Source: Bacteroidales bacterium (lineage in GTDB: Bacteria > Bacteroidota > Bacteroidia > Bacteroidales > WCHB1-69). Taken from it: a stretch of 56,503 nucleotides of DNA. Positions 44,193-52,637 of this stretch are shown here, piece after piece. A model generated the notes under the pieces. That model had not been told where the DNA came from and ran no database searches. It saw nothing but the letters and a program-made list of their open reading frames with translations. The position numbers and the translations under genes are program-made. How positions within the stretch are numbered: position 1 is the stretch's first letter; each line of letters begins with the position of its first letter. The stretch is taken from contig JAKSMI010000009.1 in the NCBI GenBank assembly GCA_024400635.1, positions 1 through 56,503 of the forward strand. The letters run 5' to 3'.

Positions 44193-44241
44193 CAAAAAAA
44201 ATCTAATAAAACATACCTTTTTAAAAAAATCTAACTTGCTG

Positions 44242-44715
44242 TCAATTATGATGATACGGTTCGTTATGCAAAATTGTGAACGCCCGATAAAGCTGTTCAG
44301 TAAAAACCAGACGCGTCATAAGGTGTGGAAACGTAAGTTTTGAAAGTGAAATTTGAGCATTTCCACGGGCATAAACCTCTTCTGAAAAACCATATGCCCC
44401 ACCTATTACAAATATCAATTTCTTGATACCACTGTTCATTTTCTGCTGCAAAAATTGTGCGAATTTCACCGATGTGTTTTCCATTCCGTGTTCATCCAAC
44501 AAAACCACAAAATCTGACTTTTCAAATTTTTTCAGCAGCAGTTCTCCTTCTTTCTTCTTCTGTTCATCAAAAGAAATATTTTTCGTATTTTTCAAATACG
44601 GAATGACAACTATCTCAAAATTATTGTAAAGTTTGATTTTTTTGACATACTGAACTATAGCCTCCTCGAAAACGTCGGCATTATCCTTGCCTATGCACAG
44701 CAGCTCAATATTCAT
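44242..44715 (-). CDS. rlmH: 23S rRNA (pseudouridine1915-N3)-methyltransferase RlmH
   Basis: 157-residue SPOUT-class methyltransferase acting on helix 69 of 23S rRNA. Begins MNIELLCIGK, and carries SDFVVLLDEHGMENTSVKFAQFL, the AdoMet-knot loop IFVIGGAYGFSEEVY and the C-terminal SKLTFPHLMTRLVFTEQLYRAFTILHNEPYHH, which is diagnostic. Length is as expected. It lies 1 base after sufD and is likely the last gene of sufC-sufD-rlmH. Confidence 0.97.
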   Translation of the reverse strand: MNIELLCIGKDNADVFEEAIVQYVKKIKLYNNFEIVVIPYLKNTKNISFDEQKKKEGELLLKKFEKSDFVVLLDEHGMENTSVKFAQFLQQKMNSGIKKLIFVIGGAYGFSEEVYARGNAQISLSKLTFPHLMTRLVFTEQLYRAFTILHNEPYHHN

Positions 44716-44716
44716 T

Positions 44717-46105
44717 TTAGATTTTACTAAGATCTATTTCGAAAGAAAAATGCTTCTCGTCAGAGCAATGCAAAACGCATTGCTCACAAATTGTCAACTC
44801 TCCACTCAGACGCTTTTTCGTCATATCAAGCAAGGTTTCACGTAAAGAATCAATGCCAACAAAATTGATGATTTCGTTGGCAAAAGCATACATCAACAAC
44901 ATCCGGGCATTGCGTTCACAAATACCTCGCGAGCGAAGATAAAACATCGCTTCTTCGTCCAATTGTCCAACCGTGGCACCATGGCTACACTTCACATCAT
45001 CGGCATAAATTTCAAGAAACGGTTTGGTCGTAACTTTCGCCTCATCCGTCAAGGTCATATTCTTGTTGGTCTGATAAGCGGAAGTACGCTGGGCGTGTGG
45101 TCTTACCACAATATGCCCGTTAAAATTGGCTCTCGATTCATCATCGGCAATACCCTTATACAATTGATAACTACTACAATCTGGAGCTAAATGATTTACA
45201 TATATTTGATTATCAGCAAATTGTGATTTATCAACCAAATATAACCCATACATTCTTGCTTCAGCAAAAGGTTCTGTCAAATTCACATGAATCATATTCC
45301 GCAGATAACCCGCATTAAAGGTAACCGCATTGGAATGAAATACTGAATTTTGTTTTTGATTTACAAATATATGATTGATTAACAATGATTTAGCATCTTT
45401 ATTTTCCATTTTATAAAAATTAAGATGCGATTCTTCTGCCAGACAAATTTCTGTGATATTATTGATAAAACTATCGCCAAACTGTAACGAGTCATCACAT
45501 TGCACCAGCGATAACGAAGCACCCTTTCCTAAAACAACTAGGTTGTGGTTGTTTACCAACAGATTTTTCTTGCTATTCACAATCGAGACAATCTGCATTG
45601 GCTTTTCCACTGTTATTTTTTCAGGAACATAAATGAAAATACCATCATTAAAAAGCAATTCATTAAGATGAACAAATTTATCGTATTTATCTGAATAACA
45701 TTTATTTAAATTATCGAAAACCAATGCTGGATACTGCTGGATGGCGGCAAAAATACTGCCAACAATCACTCCGTTAGGAAAAATGGTCAAAGGAGCGTTC
45801 TGGTGAGTGTACCATCCGTTCAGCATTGTGAACATATAAGTATCAATATTGGCAACGTGGCATTTGAAGTAGGCGTCAACAGGTTGGTACGGATCAGCTT
45901 CAAATTGTAATTCGTAATCGTCACGTAATTTCTTTTCTATTGGAAAATGACGCCAGAGTTCCTCCTTAGATGTCGGAAATCCTTGTTCTTTGATTTTTTG
46001 CAATGCATTATTTCGCAATGCCATAATTTTATCATCAGCGGCTCCAGACCATTGTGAAGCTGCTTCTGAATATATTTTCTGAATACACTGAATGAATTTT
46101 TCCAT
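44717..46105 (-). CDS. sufD: Fe-S cluster assembly protein SufD
   Basis: 462 residues from ATG 46105 (MEKFIQCIQKIY), 1 base after the sufC stop; the longer open frame that overlaps sufC is not needed. SufD forms the SufBC2D scaffold for Fe-S cluster building. The C-terminal beta-helix with DEAKVTTKPFLEIYADDVKCSHGATVGQLDEEAMFYLRSRGI, which contains the conserved SufB/D histidine, is diagnostic. N-terminal region: FPTSKEELWRHFPI. sufB is not in this window, which is unusual because sufBCD are commonly together. Confidence 0.96.
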   Translation of the reverse strand: MEKFIQCIQKIYSEAASQWSGAADDKIMALRNNALQKIKEQGFPTSKEELWRHFPIEKKLRDDYELQFEADPYQPVDAYFKCHVANIDTYMFTMLNGWYTHQNAPLTIFPNGVIVGSIFAAIQQYPALVFDNLNKCYSDKYDKFVHLNELLFNDGIFIYVPEKITVEKPMQIVSIVNSKKNLLVNNHNLVVLGKGASLSLVQCDDSLQFGDSFINNITEICLAEESHLNFYKMENKDAKSLLINHIFVNQKQNSVFHSNAVTFNAGYLRNMIHVNLTEPFAEARMYGLYLVDKSQFADNQIYVNHLAPDCSSYQLYKGIADDESRANFNGHIVVRPHAQRTSAYQTNKNMTLTDEAKVTTKPFLEIYADDVKCSHGATVGQLDEEAMFYLRSRGICERNARMLLMYAFANEIINFVGIDSLRETLLDMTKKRLSGELTICEQCVLHCSDEKHFSFEIDLSKI

Positions 46106-46106
46106 C

Positions 46107-46871
46107 CTAATCAAGTTTGCCTTGTTCGTATTCGTTTTTAATCCAGTCATAACCTTTGGCTTCGAGCTGCAAAGCCAGTTCTTTCGGTCCTGATTTGACG
46201 ATTTTGCCATCGAAAAGAATATGAACTATATCGGGAACGATATAGTCAAGCAAACGTTGATAGTGAGTAATGACAACGGTGGCGTTATCTTTGGTTTTCA
46301 ATTGATTAACACCATTGGCGACAATACGCAGCGCATCAATATCGAGACCCGAATCGGTTTCGTCAAGAATAGCAAGTTGTGGTTCGAGCATTGCCATTTG
46401 GAAGATTTCGTTTTTCTTTTTCTCACCGCCAGAAAAGCCTTCGTTAACGGAACGATTGCTTAATTTGGCTGTCAATTCAACCACTTTCTTCTTTTCTTCC
46501 ATCAATTTCAGAAACTGTGCACCCGTCAATGTTGGCAAACCACGATATTGGCGGATTTCGTTAAGTGCTGTACGCATAAAGTTGGAAATGCTTACGCCTG
46601 GAATTTCAACTGGATATTGGAAACCTATGAAAATGCCTTCACGCGCACGTTGTTCAATGGGCATTTCCAACAGATTTTTGCCATTATACCAAATGTTGCC
46701 TTCGGTAACTTCAAACAATTCCTTACCAGCAATCACTGATGCCAAAGTGCTTTTGCCCGTGCCATTCGGCCCCATAATAGCATGAACCTCCCCGGGGTTA
46801 ATTTCCAAATTTACACCTTTTAATATCTCTTTTCCCTTAATGGAAACATGTAGATTCTCTATCTTTAACAT
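46107..46871 (-). CDS. sufC: Fe-S cluster assembly ATPase SufC
   Basis: 254 residues from ATG 46871 (MLKIENLHVSIKGKEILKGV); an in-frame start 16 codons upstream would cover the promoter. ABC-type ATPase that powers the SufBC2D scaffold. Walker A is GPNGTGKS (34-41), the signature is GFSGGEKKK, Walker B is LAILDETDSGLDIDAL, and the H-loop is VVITHYQRLLDYI. It heads the minus-strand cluster with sufD and rlmH and is divergent from guaB. Confidence 0.97.
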   Translation of the reverse strand: MLKIENLHVSIKGKEILKGVNLEINPGEVHAIMGPNGTGKSTLASVIAGKELFEVTEGNIWYNGKNLLEMPIEQRAREGIFIGFQYPVEIPGVSISNFMRTALNEIRQYRGLPTLTGAQFLKLMEEKKKVVELTAKLSNRSVNEGFSGGEKKKNEIFQMAMLEPQLAILDETDSGLDIDALRIVANGVNQLKTKDNATVVITHYQRLLDYIVPDIVHILFDGKIVKSGPKELALQLEAKGYDWIKNEYEQGKLD

Positions 46872-46888
46872 AACGAAAAATTTGTGTG

Positions 46889-46896
46889 CAAAAGTA
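46889..46896 (-). promoter_or_regulatory. -7 box for sufC-sufD-rlmH
   Basis: CAAAAGTA (plus) reads TACTTTTG on the minus strand, 17 bases upstream of ATG 46871. Confidence 0.58.
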
Positions 46897-46977
46897 CGAC
46901 TTTTTCCCATTAAAAACAATCATTAAAAAACTCCCTTTTTTACTTAATTAAATGGCTCAGGCAATCAAAATTTTTAT

Positions 46978-46985
46978 TATTTTTG
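46978..46985 (+). promoter_or_regulatory. -7 box for guaB
   Basis: TATTTTTG on the plus strand, 33 bases before ATG 47019. A partial -33 (TGG at 46953-46955) is possible. No purine-riboswitch-like fold is apparent in the short leader. Confidence 0.55.
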
Positions 46986-47018
46986 CACGAAATTTTTTAG
47001 GACTAAAATTTCATCACC

Positions 47019-48494
47019 ATGTCATTTATTGAAGATAGAGTTCAGTTGGAAGGATTAACCTTTGACGATGTTCTGCTTATTCCTTCTTATTCAAATGTTT
47101 TACCCAAAGAAGTTTCTTTAACCTCAAAATTCACAAGGAATATCACCTTGAATACACCTTTCATATCGGCAGCTATGGATACGGTTACCGAATCTAAGAT
47201 GGCCATTGCCATTGCCCGCGAAGGTGGTATTGGCGTTATCCATAAAAACATGCCCATTGAGGAACAGGCAAAACAAGTGGCTTCTGTAAAGCGTGCCGAA
47301 AATGGTATGATTAACAACCCTATCACCATTTTGCCCAACAAAACCGTTGGTGACGCCTTATCCATTATGGCCGAATACAAAATCGGAGGTATTCCAGTAG
47401 TTACTGAAAACAATATCCTCATTGGTATTGTTACCAACCGTGACCTGCGTTTCGAAAAAGATTTCAACAAACGCATCGAATTAGTGATGACCCGCAACAA
47501 CCTCATCACCACTTCACGTTCTACCGATCTGAAAAAAGCCACAGACATTCTGCAACAGTATAAAATCGAAAAGTTGCCCGTTATAGATGAAAATGGTGTT
47601 TTATTGGGTTTAATCACTTACAAAGATATTACCAAAGCCAAGGACAAACCTTATGCTTGCAAGGATTCACAAGGTCGTTTGCGCGTAGCTGCAGGCATCG
47701 GCATTTCAAAAGAAACCCTTCCACGTGCCGAAGCTCTTGTTGAAGCTGGCGTCGATGCTGTTGTTCTGGATTCTGCCCACGGCCATTCCGAAGGCGTTTT
47801 GGAAGCCCTTCGCGAAGTGCGCAGCCATTTTCCTAATGTGGACATCGTAGTCGGAAACATTGCTACCGGCGATGCGGCTCTTCGTCTGGCTGATGCTGGC
47901 GCTGATGCCGTAAAAGTGGGTATCGGACCTGGATCCATTTGTACAACCCGTGTGGTTGCTGGAGTCGGCGTACCACAGTTGAGTGCCATCTACGAAGTTT
48001 ACAATGCTCTTAAAAATACAGATGTTCCTTTGATTGCCGATGGTGGTATACGTTATTCCGGCGATATCGTCAAGGCTTTGGCTGCCGGTGCCAACAGCGT
48101 TATGCTTGGCGGTCTGCTCGCTGGCGTGGAAGAATCTCCAGGCGAAACAATTCTCTACAACGGCCGTAAATTCAAAGCTTACCGCGGTATGGGCTCTCTC
48201 GAAGCCATGCAACGCGGCTCGAAAGACCGTTATTTGCAAAATGACGTTGACGATGTTAAAAAACTGGTTCCCGAAGGCATCTCTGGCCGCGTTCCGTTCA
48301 AGGGTAACCTTTACGAAGTCATTTATCAAATGGCTGGCGGTTTGCGCGCTGGCATGGGTTACTGCGGTGCTGCCAACATCGAAGATTTGCACCACGCACG
48401 TTTCTGTCGCATCAGCAATGCCGGCGTACTCGAAAGCCACCCGCATGACGTAACCATTACAAGCGAATCCCCGAATTATAGCAAAGGTAATTAA
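47019..48494 (+). CDS. guaB: Inosine-5'-monophosphate dehydrogenase
   Basis: NAD-dependent IMP to XMP step of GMP synthesis. 491 residues. The N-terminal barrel part [18 protein letters not shown] is followed by a tandem CBS (Bateman) domain (about 95-215, [38 protein letters not shown]), then [14 protein letters not shown], the catalytic loop [20 protein letters not shown] with Cys308, and the flap region [10 protein letters not shown]. Complete, with a terminator at 48541. purB at 9638 serves the AMP branch of the same pathway. Confidence 0.98.
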   Translation: MSFIEDRVQLEGLTFDDVLLIPSYSNVLPKEVSLTSKFTRNITLNTPFISAAMDTVTESKMAIAIAREGGIGVIHKNMPIEEQAKQVASVKRAENGMINNPITILPNKTVGDALSIMAEYKIGGIPVVTENNILIGIVTNRDLRFEKDFNKRIELVMTRNNLITTSRSTDLKKATDILQQYKIEKLPVIDENGVLLGLITYKDITKAKDKPYACKDSQGRLRVAAGIGISKETLPRAEALVEAGVDAVVLDSAHGHSEGVLEALREVRSHFPNVDIVVGNIATGDAALRLADAGADAVKVGIGPGSICTTRVVAGVGVPQLSAIYEVYNALKNTDVPLIADGGIRYSGDIVKALAAGANSVMLGGLLAGVEESPGETILYNGRKFKAYRGMGSLEAMQRGSKDRYLQNDVDDVKKLVPEGISGRVPFKGNLYEVIYQMAGGLRAGMGYCGAANIEDLHHARFCRISNAGVLESHPHDVTITSESPNYSKGN

Positions 48495-48540
48495 GATTTC
48501 AAATTTTATATTTTTCAAGAAACAAGGAAAAATAAAATGA

Positions 48541-48586
48541 AAAAAACAAGTAGAGACGCATGATTATGCGTCTCTACTTGTTTTTT
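48541..48586. terminator. Bidirectional intrinsic terminator
   Basis: A 21-bp perfect stem (48541-48561 with 48566-48586) and a GATT loop. The arms start with A6 and end with T6, so it can stop transcription from both guaB (plus) and the Rieske-like lipoprotein gene (minus). Confidence 0.9.
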
Positions 48587-48623
48587 AATCCCCTAATTTC
48601 CTAATAAACAACTAAAACAAAGA

Positions 48624-49046
48624 TTAATTATACACCAACAACGACGCACCGTCGTACCTGCACTTATAATGCTTTAAACTCAAAGACGTTGGACCTTCTA
48701 CGGGACTGCCATCCAAAATGCTGAATTTTGCTCCACAATGATAGTCCACAATCAACAAACCACTATCGTCAACCCAAAGCCAAGAGTCAACACTTTGGTC
48801 CCAATCGTATGGACAAGCCCTATCGTATGCAAAAAATGTATCCTCATTGAGTCTGTAGACAATTACACCCGCAACACCACCCGTAAAATACTGATAACCA
48901 CCATAATGATTTAATTCAGCATAGGTCACGCTATTAGGATATATCGTGAAACGTAAATCTACATTGGGAATCGTTTCATGCTCATAACGACCGTTGCAAG
49001 AAAACAATATCAAAGGTAAAAACAATAAAAAAATCAGTTTTTTCAT
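48624..49046 (-). CDS. Lipoprotein with Rieske-like fold, altered cluster ligands
   Basis: 140 residues. Lipobox LILFSC puts Cys17 as the lipidated residue. The middle matches the Rieske [2Fe-2S] pattern: GVIVYRLNEDTFFAYDRACPYDW and LIVDYHCGAKFSILDGSPVEGPTSLSLKHYK, where the GAKF and GSPVEGP stretches align with the usual second ligand loop. Canonical Rieske ligands are C-x-H and C-x-x-H. Here the first loop reads C78-P-Y80 and the second D101-Y-H-C104, so the ligand set is changed, although C78, H103 and C104 could still bind a metal. Cluster binding is doubtful. It is the last gene after two glycosyltransferase genes. Confidence 0.68.
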   Translation of the reverse strand: MKKLIFLLFLPLILFSCNGRYEHETIPNVDLRFTIYPNSVTYAELNHYGGYQYFTGGVAGVIVYRLNEDTFFAYDRACPYDWDQSVDSWLWVDDSGLLIVDYHCGAKFSILDGSPVEGPTSLSLKHYKCRYDGASLLVYN

Positions 49047-49061
49047 ATAAATTCCATTTAT

Positions 49062-50180
49062 TTATTCAAATATCGATTGTGCCAATTTCCTTGCATTTAT
49101 GGAAGTATCATACAATTTCAAATATTGACTTCTATTTTCAATAATTTCTGAAGAGAAATCTTTATCAAATAAATGTTGAATCTCTGAAATCATTGTTTTG
49201 GCATCATCAGCGACAACACAAGCATTTTCTAATAGGGTACCTACCAACATTTTGGAATTGACAAGGCAAAAACGTCCCTTTGACAACGCATTCAACAACT
49301 TAAGTTTTAGTCCCGTCGATTGATGGGTTATCAATAAATTCACTTGCGCATTTTGCAGTAATTCTGTCATTTCCTCATCACTAACATCTGCACGGACTTC
49401 AATATTTTCATATTTCGAAGCCTGCTGCAATAAAGTCACATCTGGAAGAAGTCCTGCAATAATACACTTTTGATTTATCTTTGAAAATACATTTTCTATC
49501 AACCATTGAGCAGCATTGGCATTTTCACGAACGGATAAATTACCATGATAGAGAACATATTCACCCTTCCCCGGAAGGGAGGAGATTCCATTAAAAGAAC
49601 TAAATGCAGGCAACCATTTCACTAACGCATAATGAGCTGCAAAATAATCAAAATCTTGCTGTGAAATGGCAAAAATTCCTTGTGTTTTTTTTAAAATCGG
49701 CTCATAACGTTTCAACTTGTCCGCTTCGCAAGAAAAATACATTTTCTTCCAAAATGAGGATTCCGATTCCGCCAACAAACGATAATAATCGTGCTCGACA
49801 TTGTGCGCCCGAACGAAAATCCTACGTTTTTCAAAACGCTTGTCATTTAAAATAAAAGTGGTATGAAGACCTTCGCAAAGAATTGGATAATTATCTTTTA
49901 AAAGATTGTTTACCAATTCTTTAGACTGACGAGAATTAACAATATAGGGGAAACGACTCCAATGTTTGCATAAAGAAGTATCGCGTTGATAATAATACAC
50001 CTGATGGCAGAACCGCAAATGCTCATCGGCAACTTCTCTGCCATAAGCAAAACAATGCAAATGCACCTTAATGCCGATTTCTGCCAATGCTTTTGCCTTA
50101 TAATAAATATCTATGACTCCTCCATAATTGGCGGGCCAGGGAATGTTCAAGGCAATAATATGCAGATGCTTATCATTCAT
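49062..50180 (-). CDS. Glycosyltransferase (GT-B fold, GT4-like)
   Basis: 372 residues. The N-terminal part LHIIALNIPWPANYGGVIDIYYKAKALAEIGIKVHLHCFA is typical of GT-B glycosyltransferases (glycine loop NYGG). The C-terminal half has YVLYHGNLSVRENANAAQWLIENVF and VNLLITHQSTGLKLKLLNALSKGRFCLVNSKM (donor-binding loop, with G-K-L-K-L rather than the EGF/E-x-G pattern). The donor and acceptor are unknown; it is likely to work in envelope polysaccharide or protein glycosylation. The ATG at 50180 overlaps the end of the upstream glycosyltransferase gene by 8 bases. Confidence 0.82.
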   Translation of the reverse strand: MNDKHLHIIALNIPWPANYGGVIDIYYKAKALAEIGIKVHLHCFAYGREVADEHLRFCHQVYYYQRDTSLCKHWSRFPYIVNSRQSKELVNNLLKDNYPILCEGLHTTFILNDKRFEKRRIFVRAHNVEHDYYRLLAESESSFWKKMYFSCEADKLKRYEPILKKTQGIFAISQQDFDYFAAHYALVKWLPAFSSFNGISSLPGKGEYVLYHGNLSVRENANAAQWLIENVFSKINQKCIIAGLLPDVTLLQQASKYENIEVRADVSDEEMTELLQNAQVNLLITHQSTGLKLKLLNALSKGRFCLVNSKMLVGTLLENACVVADDAKTMISEIQHLFDKDFSSEIIENRSQYLKLYDTSINARKLAQSIFE

Positions 50181-51291
50181 AACTTTGTATTACATTCAAC
50201 AATACTTTTTCTTCTTTTTCCCAACATAAATCCTCTGCCGCAGAAATAAGATTCTGCTTCCATTCTGTCATCATTTGCTGATTTTGCAACACGGTTTTTA
50301 TCGTATGGGCAATGTCTTCCGGATTATGATCTTCAATAAATGCACCAATGTTATATTGTTTGATTATCCTTTCAATTTCCACCAAATGCGAAGCTATAAT
50401 CGGAACATTAGCTTGAATGAAATCGAAAAGTTTGTTGGGCAAACTGTAACGATAGTTTAAATTTGTATCCTTGTCGATAGCAAAACCAAGTTCCGCCAAT
50501 TGCGTATAAGCCATCATTTGCACGTAAGGCATACGAGGAAGAAAAAGAATACGATTATCAATTTTCAAGTCTTGCACCATCTGTTTCAAAACCGGAAGCA
50601 CGTCGCCACCACCAATAATCATCAAAAAGCAATCGGGAAGAAACTGCATTGCCTGCACCAATTCTTCTGCCCCACGCTGCACATTGATCCCCGAGCCTTG
50701 CAACACCAGCAAATGCTTGTCCTCTGGAAGTCCAAAAGCAACTTTATCACCTTTGGGCGGCATAATTTTCCTCATGGGAATATTACGCACCACCGACACT
50801 TCGGCATTATACTTTTCTCTGAATAAATTGGCAATGGATTCATTCACAGTTATCATTTTACCCAAGCGTGGAACACAAAACTCTTCAATACATTTCCAAA
50901 CTTTTTGCACACGAGGCCGATACACTAATTCGGGTGTTTCAGTAAAATATTCGTGGCTGTCAAAAATAATTTTCGAATGCTTGAGTCTTGATATGAAATA
51001 ATTGGGAAGAATAGTATCCAAATCATTGGAAAACAACATATCCGCATGATGAAATAACAGAAAAAAGAAAAGTCTGATATTGTATTCGGCATAGAAAAAA
51101 GGACCTCTTTCAAAGAGTAATTTCATGCGATGAGTCTGATACGACCGCAAATCCATCGGTGGACTTTTCCGTTGACTACGCCCAACCAACAAAACCTCAT
51201 AACCCGCTTTCTGCAAAGTCAGACAGTTTTTGTTCACTCGTTGGTCGGTGACCAAATCATTGATGACGGAAACTATGGCTCGTTTTTTCAT
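50173..51291 (-). CDS. Glycosyltransferase family 4-like protein
   Basis: 372 residues with GT-B layout. RAIVSVINDLVTDQRVNKNCLTLQKAGYEVLLVGR is the usual N-terminal motif of a common Bacteroidota GT4 type. Later LLVLQGSGINVQRGAEELVQAMQFLPDCFLMIIGGGDVLPVLKQM and LAELGFAIDKDTNLNYRYSLPNKLFDFIQANVPIIAS carry the donor-binding E/D-N loop. The role is probably sugar transfer to lipid-linked or capsular glycan. It is translationally coupled (8-base overlap) to the next glycosyltransferase gene and lies 7 bases after the methyltransferase gene. Confidence 0.87.
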   Translation of the reverse strand: MKKRAIVSVINDLVTDQRVNKNCLTLQKAGYEVLLVGRSQRKSPPMDLRSYQTHRMKLLFERGPFFYAEYNIRLFFFLLFHHADMLFSNDLDTILPNYFISRLKHSKIIFDSHEYFTETPELVYRPRVQKVWKCIEEFCVPRLGKMITVNESIANLFREKYNAEVSVVRNIPMRKIMPPKGDKVAFGLPEDKHLLVLQGSGINVQRGAEELVQAMQFLPDCFLMIIGGGDVLPVLKQMVQDLKIDNRILFLPRMPYVQMMAYTQLAELGFAIDKDTNLNYRYSLPNKLFDFIQANVPIIASHLVEIERIIKQYNIGAFIEDHNPEDIAHTIKTVLQNQQMMTEWKQNLISAAEDLCWEKEEKVLLNVIQSYE

Positions 51292-51298
51292 TTTAATT

Positions 51299-52012
51299 TT
51301 ATAGATAGAAATCCTGCGTCAGTTTTAGATATTCTTCCGACAAAGAATTATCGTCATTTCTTAAAGTAAGTTTTTGATTTTCAATATCATGATTTGAAAA
51401 GGAAAATCCTGATACAATTCTGTTGACGGGTTTATTTGGAGTCGGTTGTATTTTCAATTGATAATTGATGAATAGTTTATTTTCAACAATTTGATATAGT
51501 TTTTCACTTTCCTGCGGTGGTAAAATCACAAAAAAACGACCATGGGGAGAAAGCAATTTTTCTACTGCTGAACAAAGTTCCGAAAACGGCAATTCATCAT
51601 TGTGCTTGCTTAGATTTTTTACAGCAGAAGGCGATTTGAGCGACTGACAGAAAAAAGGCGGATTTGACACAATCATATCGAATTTTCCTTGATAATTTTG
51701 AGAAAAATCCTGCACTGATTGATTTTTAAAAATCAAATCCTGATGATTGGCTTTAGGAAACATCAACAAACTTTTATGAGCATCATTAATAGAATTTTTA
51801 TCCACGTCAACGCCAATAATAGTCTGTTTTTCTTTGTTATTTCTTAATTTCCAGGCCAAACAATAAGCAATGACGCCGCAGCCGCAGCCGATGTCAAGCA
51901 CTAAAGTTTCCTTTGAAACCGGAACGGCTGCGGCAAGCAACACCGCATCAGTTCCAATTTTTAAGGCGGAATTTTCGTGATACAAAGAAAAATGCTTAAA
52001 ATGGAACATCAC
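51299..52012 (-). CDS. tRNA1(Val) adenine-N6 methyltransferase (TrmN6/YfiC-like)
   Basis: 237 residues. FKHFSLYHENSALKIGTDAVLLAAAVPV is the typical TrmN6 N-terminus. The AdoMet motif VLDIGCGCGVIAYCLAW and the N6-adenine catalytic motif SNPPFF are clear. TrmN6 methylates A37 of tRNA-Val. Other N6-methyltransferases of this fold (such as HemK/PrmC) differ at the N-terminus. The start is 52012 or the second Met at 52009. It sits 2 bases after the bifunctional nuclease gene. Confidence 0.88.
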   Translation of the reverse strand: MMFHFKHFSLYHENSALKIGTDAVLLAAAVPVSKETLVLDIGCGCGVIAYCLAWKLRNNKEKQTIIGVDVDKNSINDAHKSLLMFPKANHQDLIFKNQSVQDFSQNYQGKFDMIVSNPPFFCQSLKSPSAVKNLSKHNDELPFSELCSAVEKLLSPHGRFFVILPPQESEKLYQIVENKLFINYQLKIQPTPNKPVNRIVSGFSFSNHDIENQKLTLRNDDNSLSEEYLKLTQDFYL

Positions 52013-52014
52013 AA

Positions 52015-52629
52015 CTAAAGATTCTTTCTTTTTTCCATCTCCTCGTGGATTTTCGATGCCATTTCGAAATCCTCACATTCCACAGCACCTTGCAACAATT
52101 CTTCCAATTCTTCATCAGTCATTTCTTGCAGTTTGGCAATAATATATTCATCGTTGCGGATATCATCTTTCCAATCTGAAGAAGTGAATTTTTCTGATTT
52201 TTCATCCTTGGAAAGGTCATTTAATATTTTTTCCGACAAGTATTTTTCAAAAGCATTTTCGTCAATATACATCGGTATACCCCATTTCAACGCTAATACC
52301 ACGGCATCCGAAGTTCTGGAATCCAAAACTACAGATTCACCGTTTTCACGATGAAAATTAATATTGGCAAAGAAAATTCCGTCTTCATATTTGCGTATTT
52401 CCACATCTTCTGGCGTCAGACGAATACTTTGAACCAACTGTGAAAACAAATCGTGTGTACTTGGACGCTTGGGTTGTAATTTATTCTTTTCCAATACAAT
52501 AGCCCTTGCTTCACTAAGGCCTATCATCATAGTGAGCATCCTATCCCCGTGTCGCTCTTTCATTGTTAGAAAAAACGCCTCAGAAGGAGTCTGCACATTT
52601 TGAACCTCAAAAAAAACAAGTTCTATCAT
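52015..52629 (-). CDS. Bifunctional nuclease (BFN/DUF151) domain protein with UVR motif
   Basis: 204 residues. The BFN domain (about 1-130) shows the pattern PSEAFFLTMKERHGDRMLTMMIGLSEARAIVLEKNK, RPSTHDLFSQLVQ, FFANINFHRENGESVVLDSRTSDAVVLALKWGIPMYID. The C-terminal stretch ELEELLQGAVECEDFEMASKIHEEMEKR is a UVR motif, as in UvrB/UvrC and ClpC-type proteins. In other bacteria related proteins cut DNA or RNA and are linked to the oxidative/DNA damage response; here this is inference. It is 8 bases after the nucleoside permease gene. Confidence 0.87.
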   Translation of the reverse strand: MIELVFFEVQNVQTPSEAFFLTMKERHGDRMLTMMIGLSEARAIVLEKNKLQPKRPSTHDLFSQLVQSIRLTPEDVEIRKYEDGIFFANINFHRENGESVVLDSRTSDAVVLALKWGIPMYIDENAFEKYLSEKILNDLSKDEKSEKFTSSDWKDDIRNDEYIIAKLQEMTDEELEELLQGAVECEDFEMASKIHEEMEKRKNL

Positions 52630-52637
52630 CGCTTTTA

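Noticed and set aside
46106..46210. 35-codon N-terminal extension of SufD overlapping sufC
   Set aside because: It lacks SufD similarity; ATG 46105 begins a typical SufD N-terminus just after the sufC stop.
46872..47018. Purine riboswitch upstream of guaB
   Set aside because: The leader after the -7 box is only about 30 nt, too short for an aptamer, and no purine aptamer core motif is seen.
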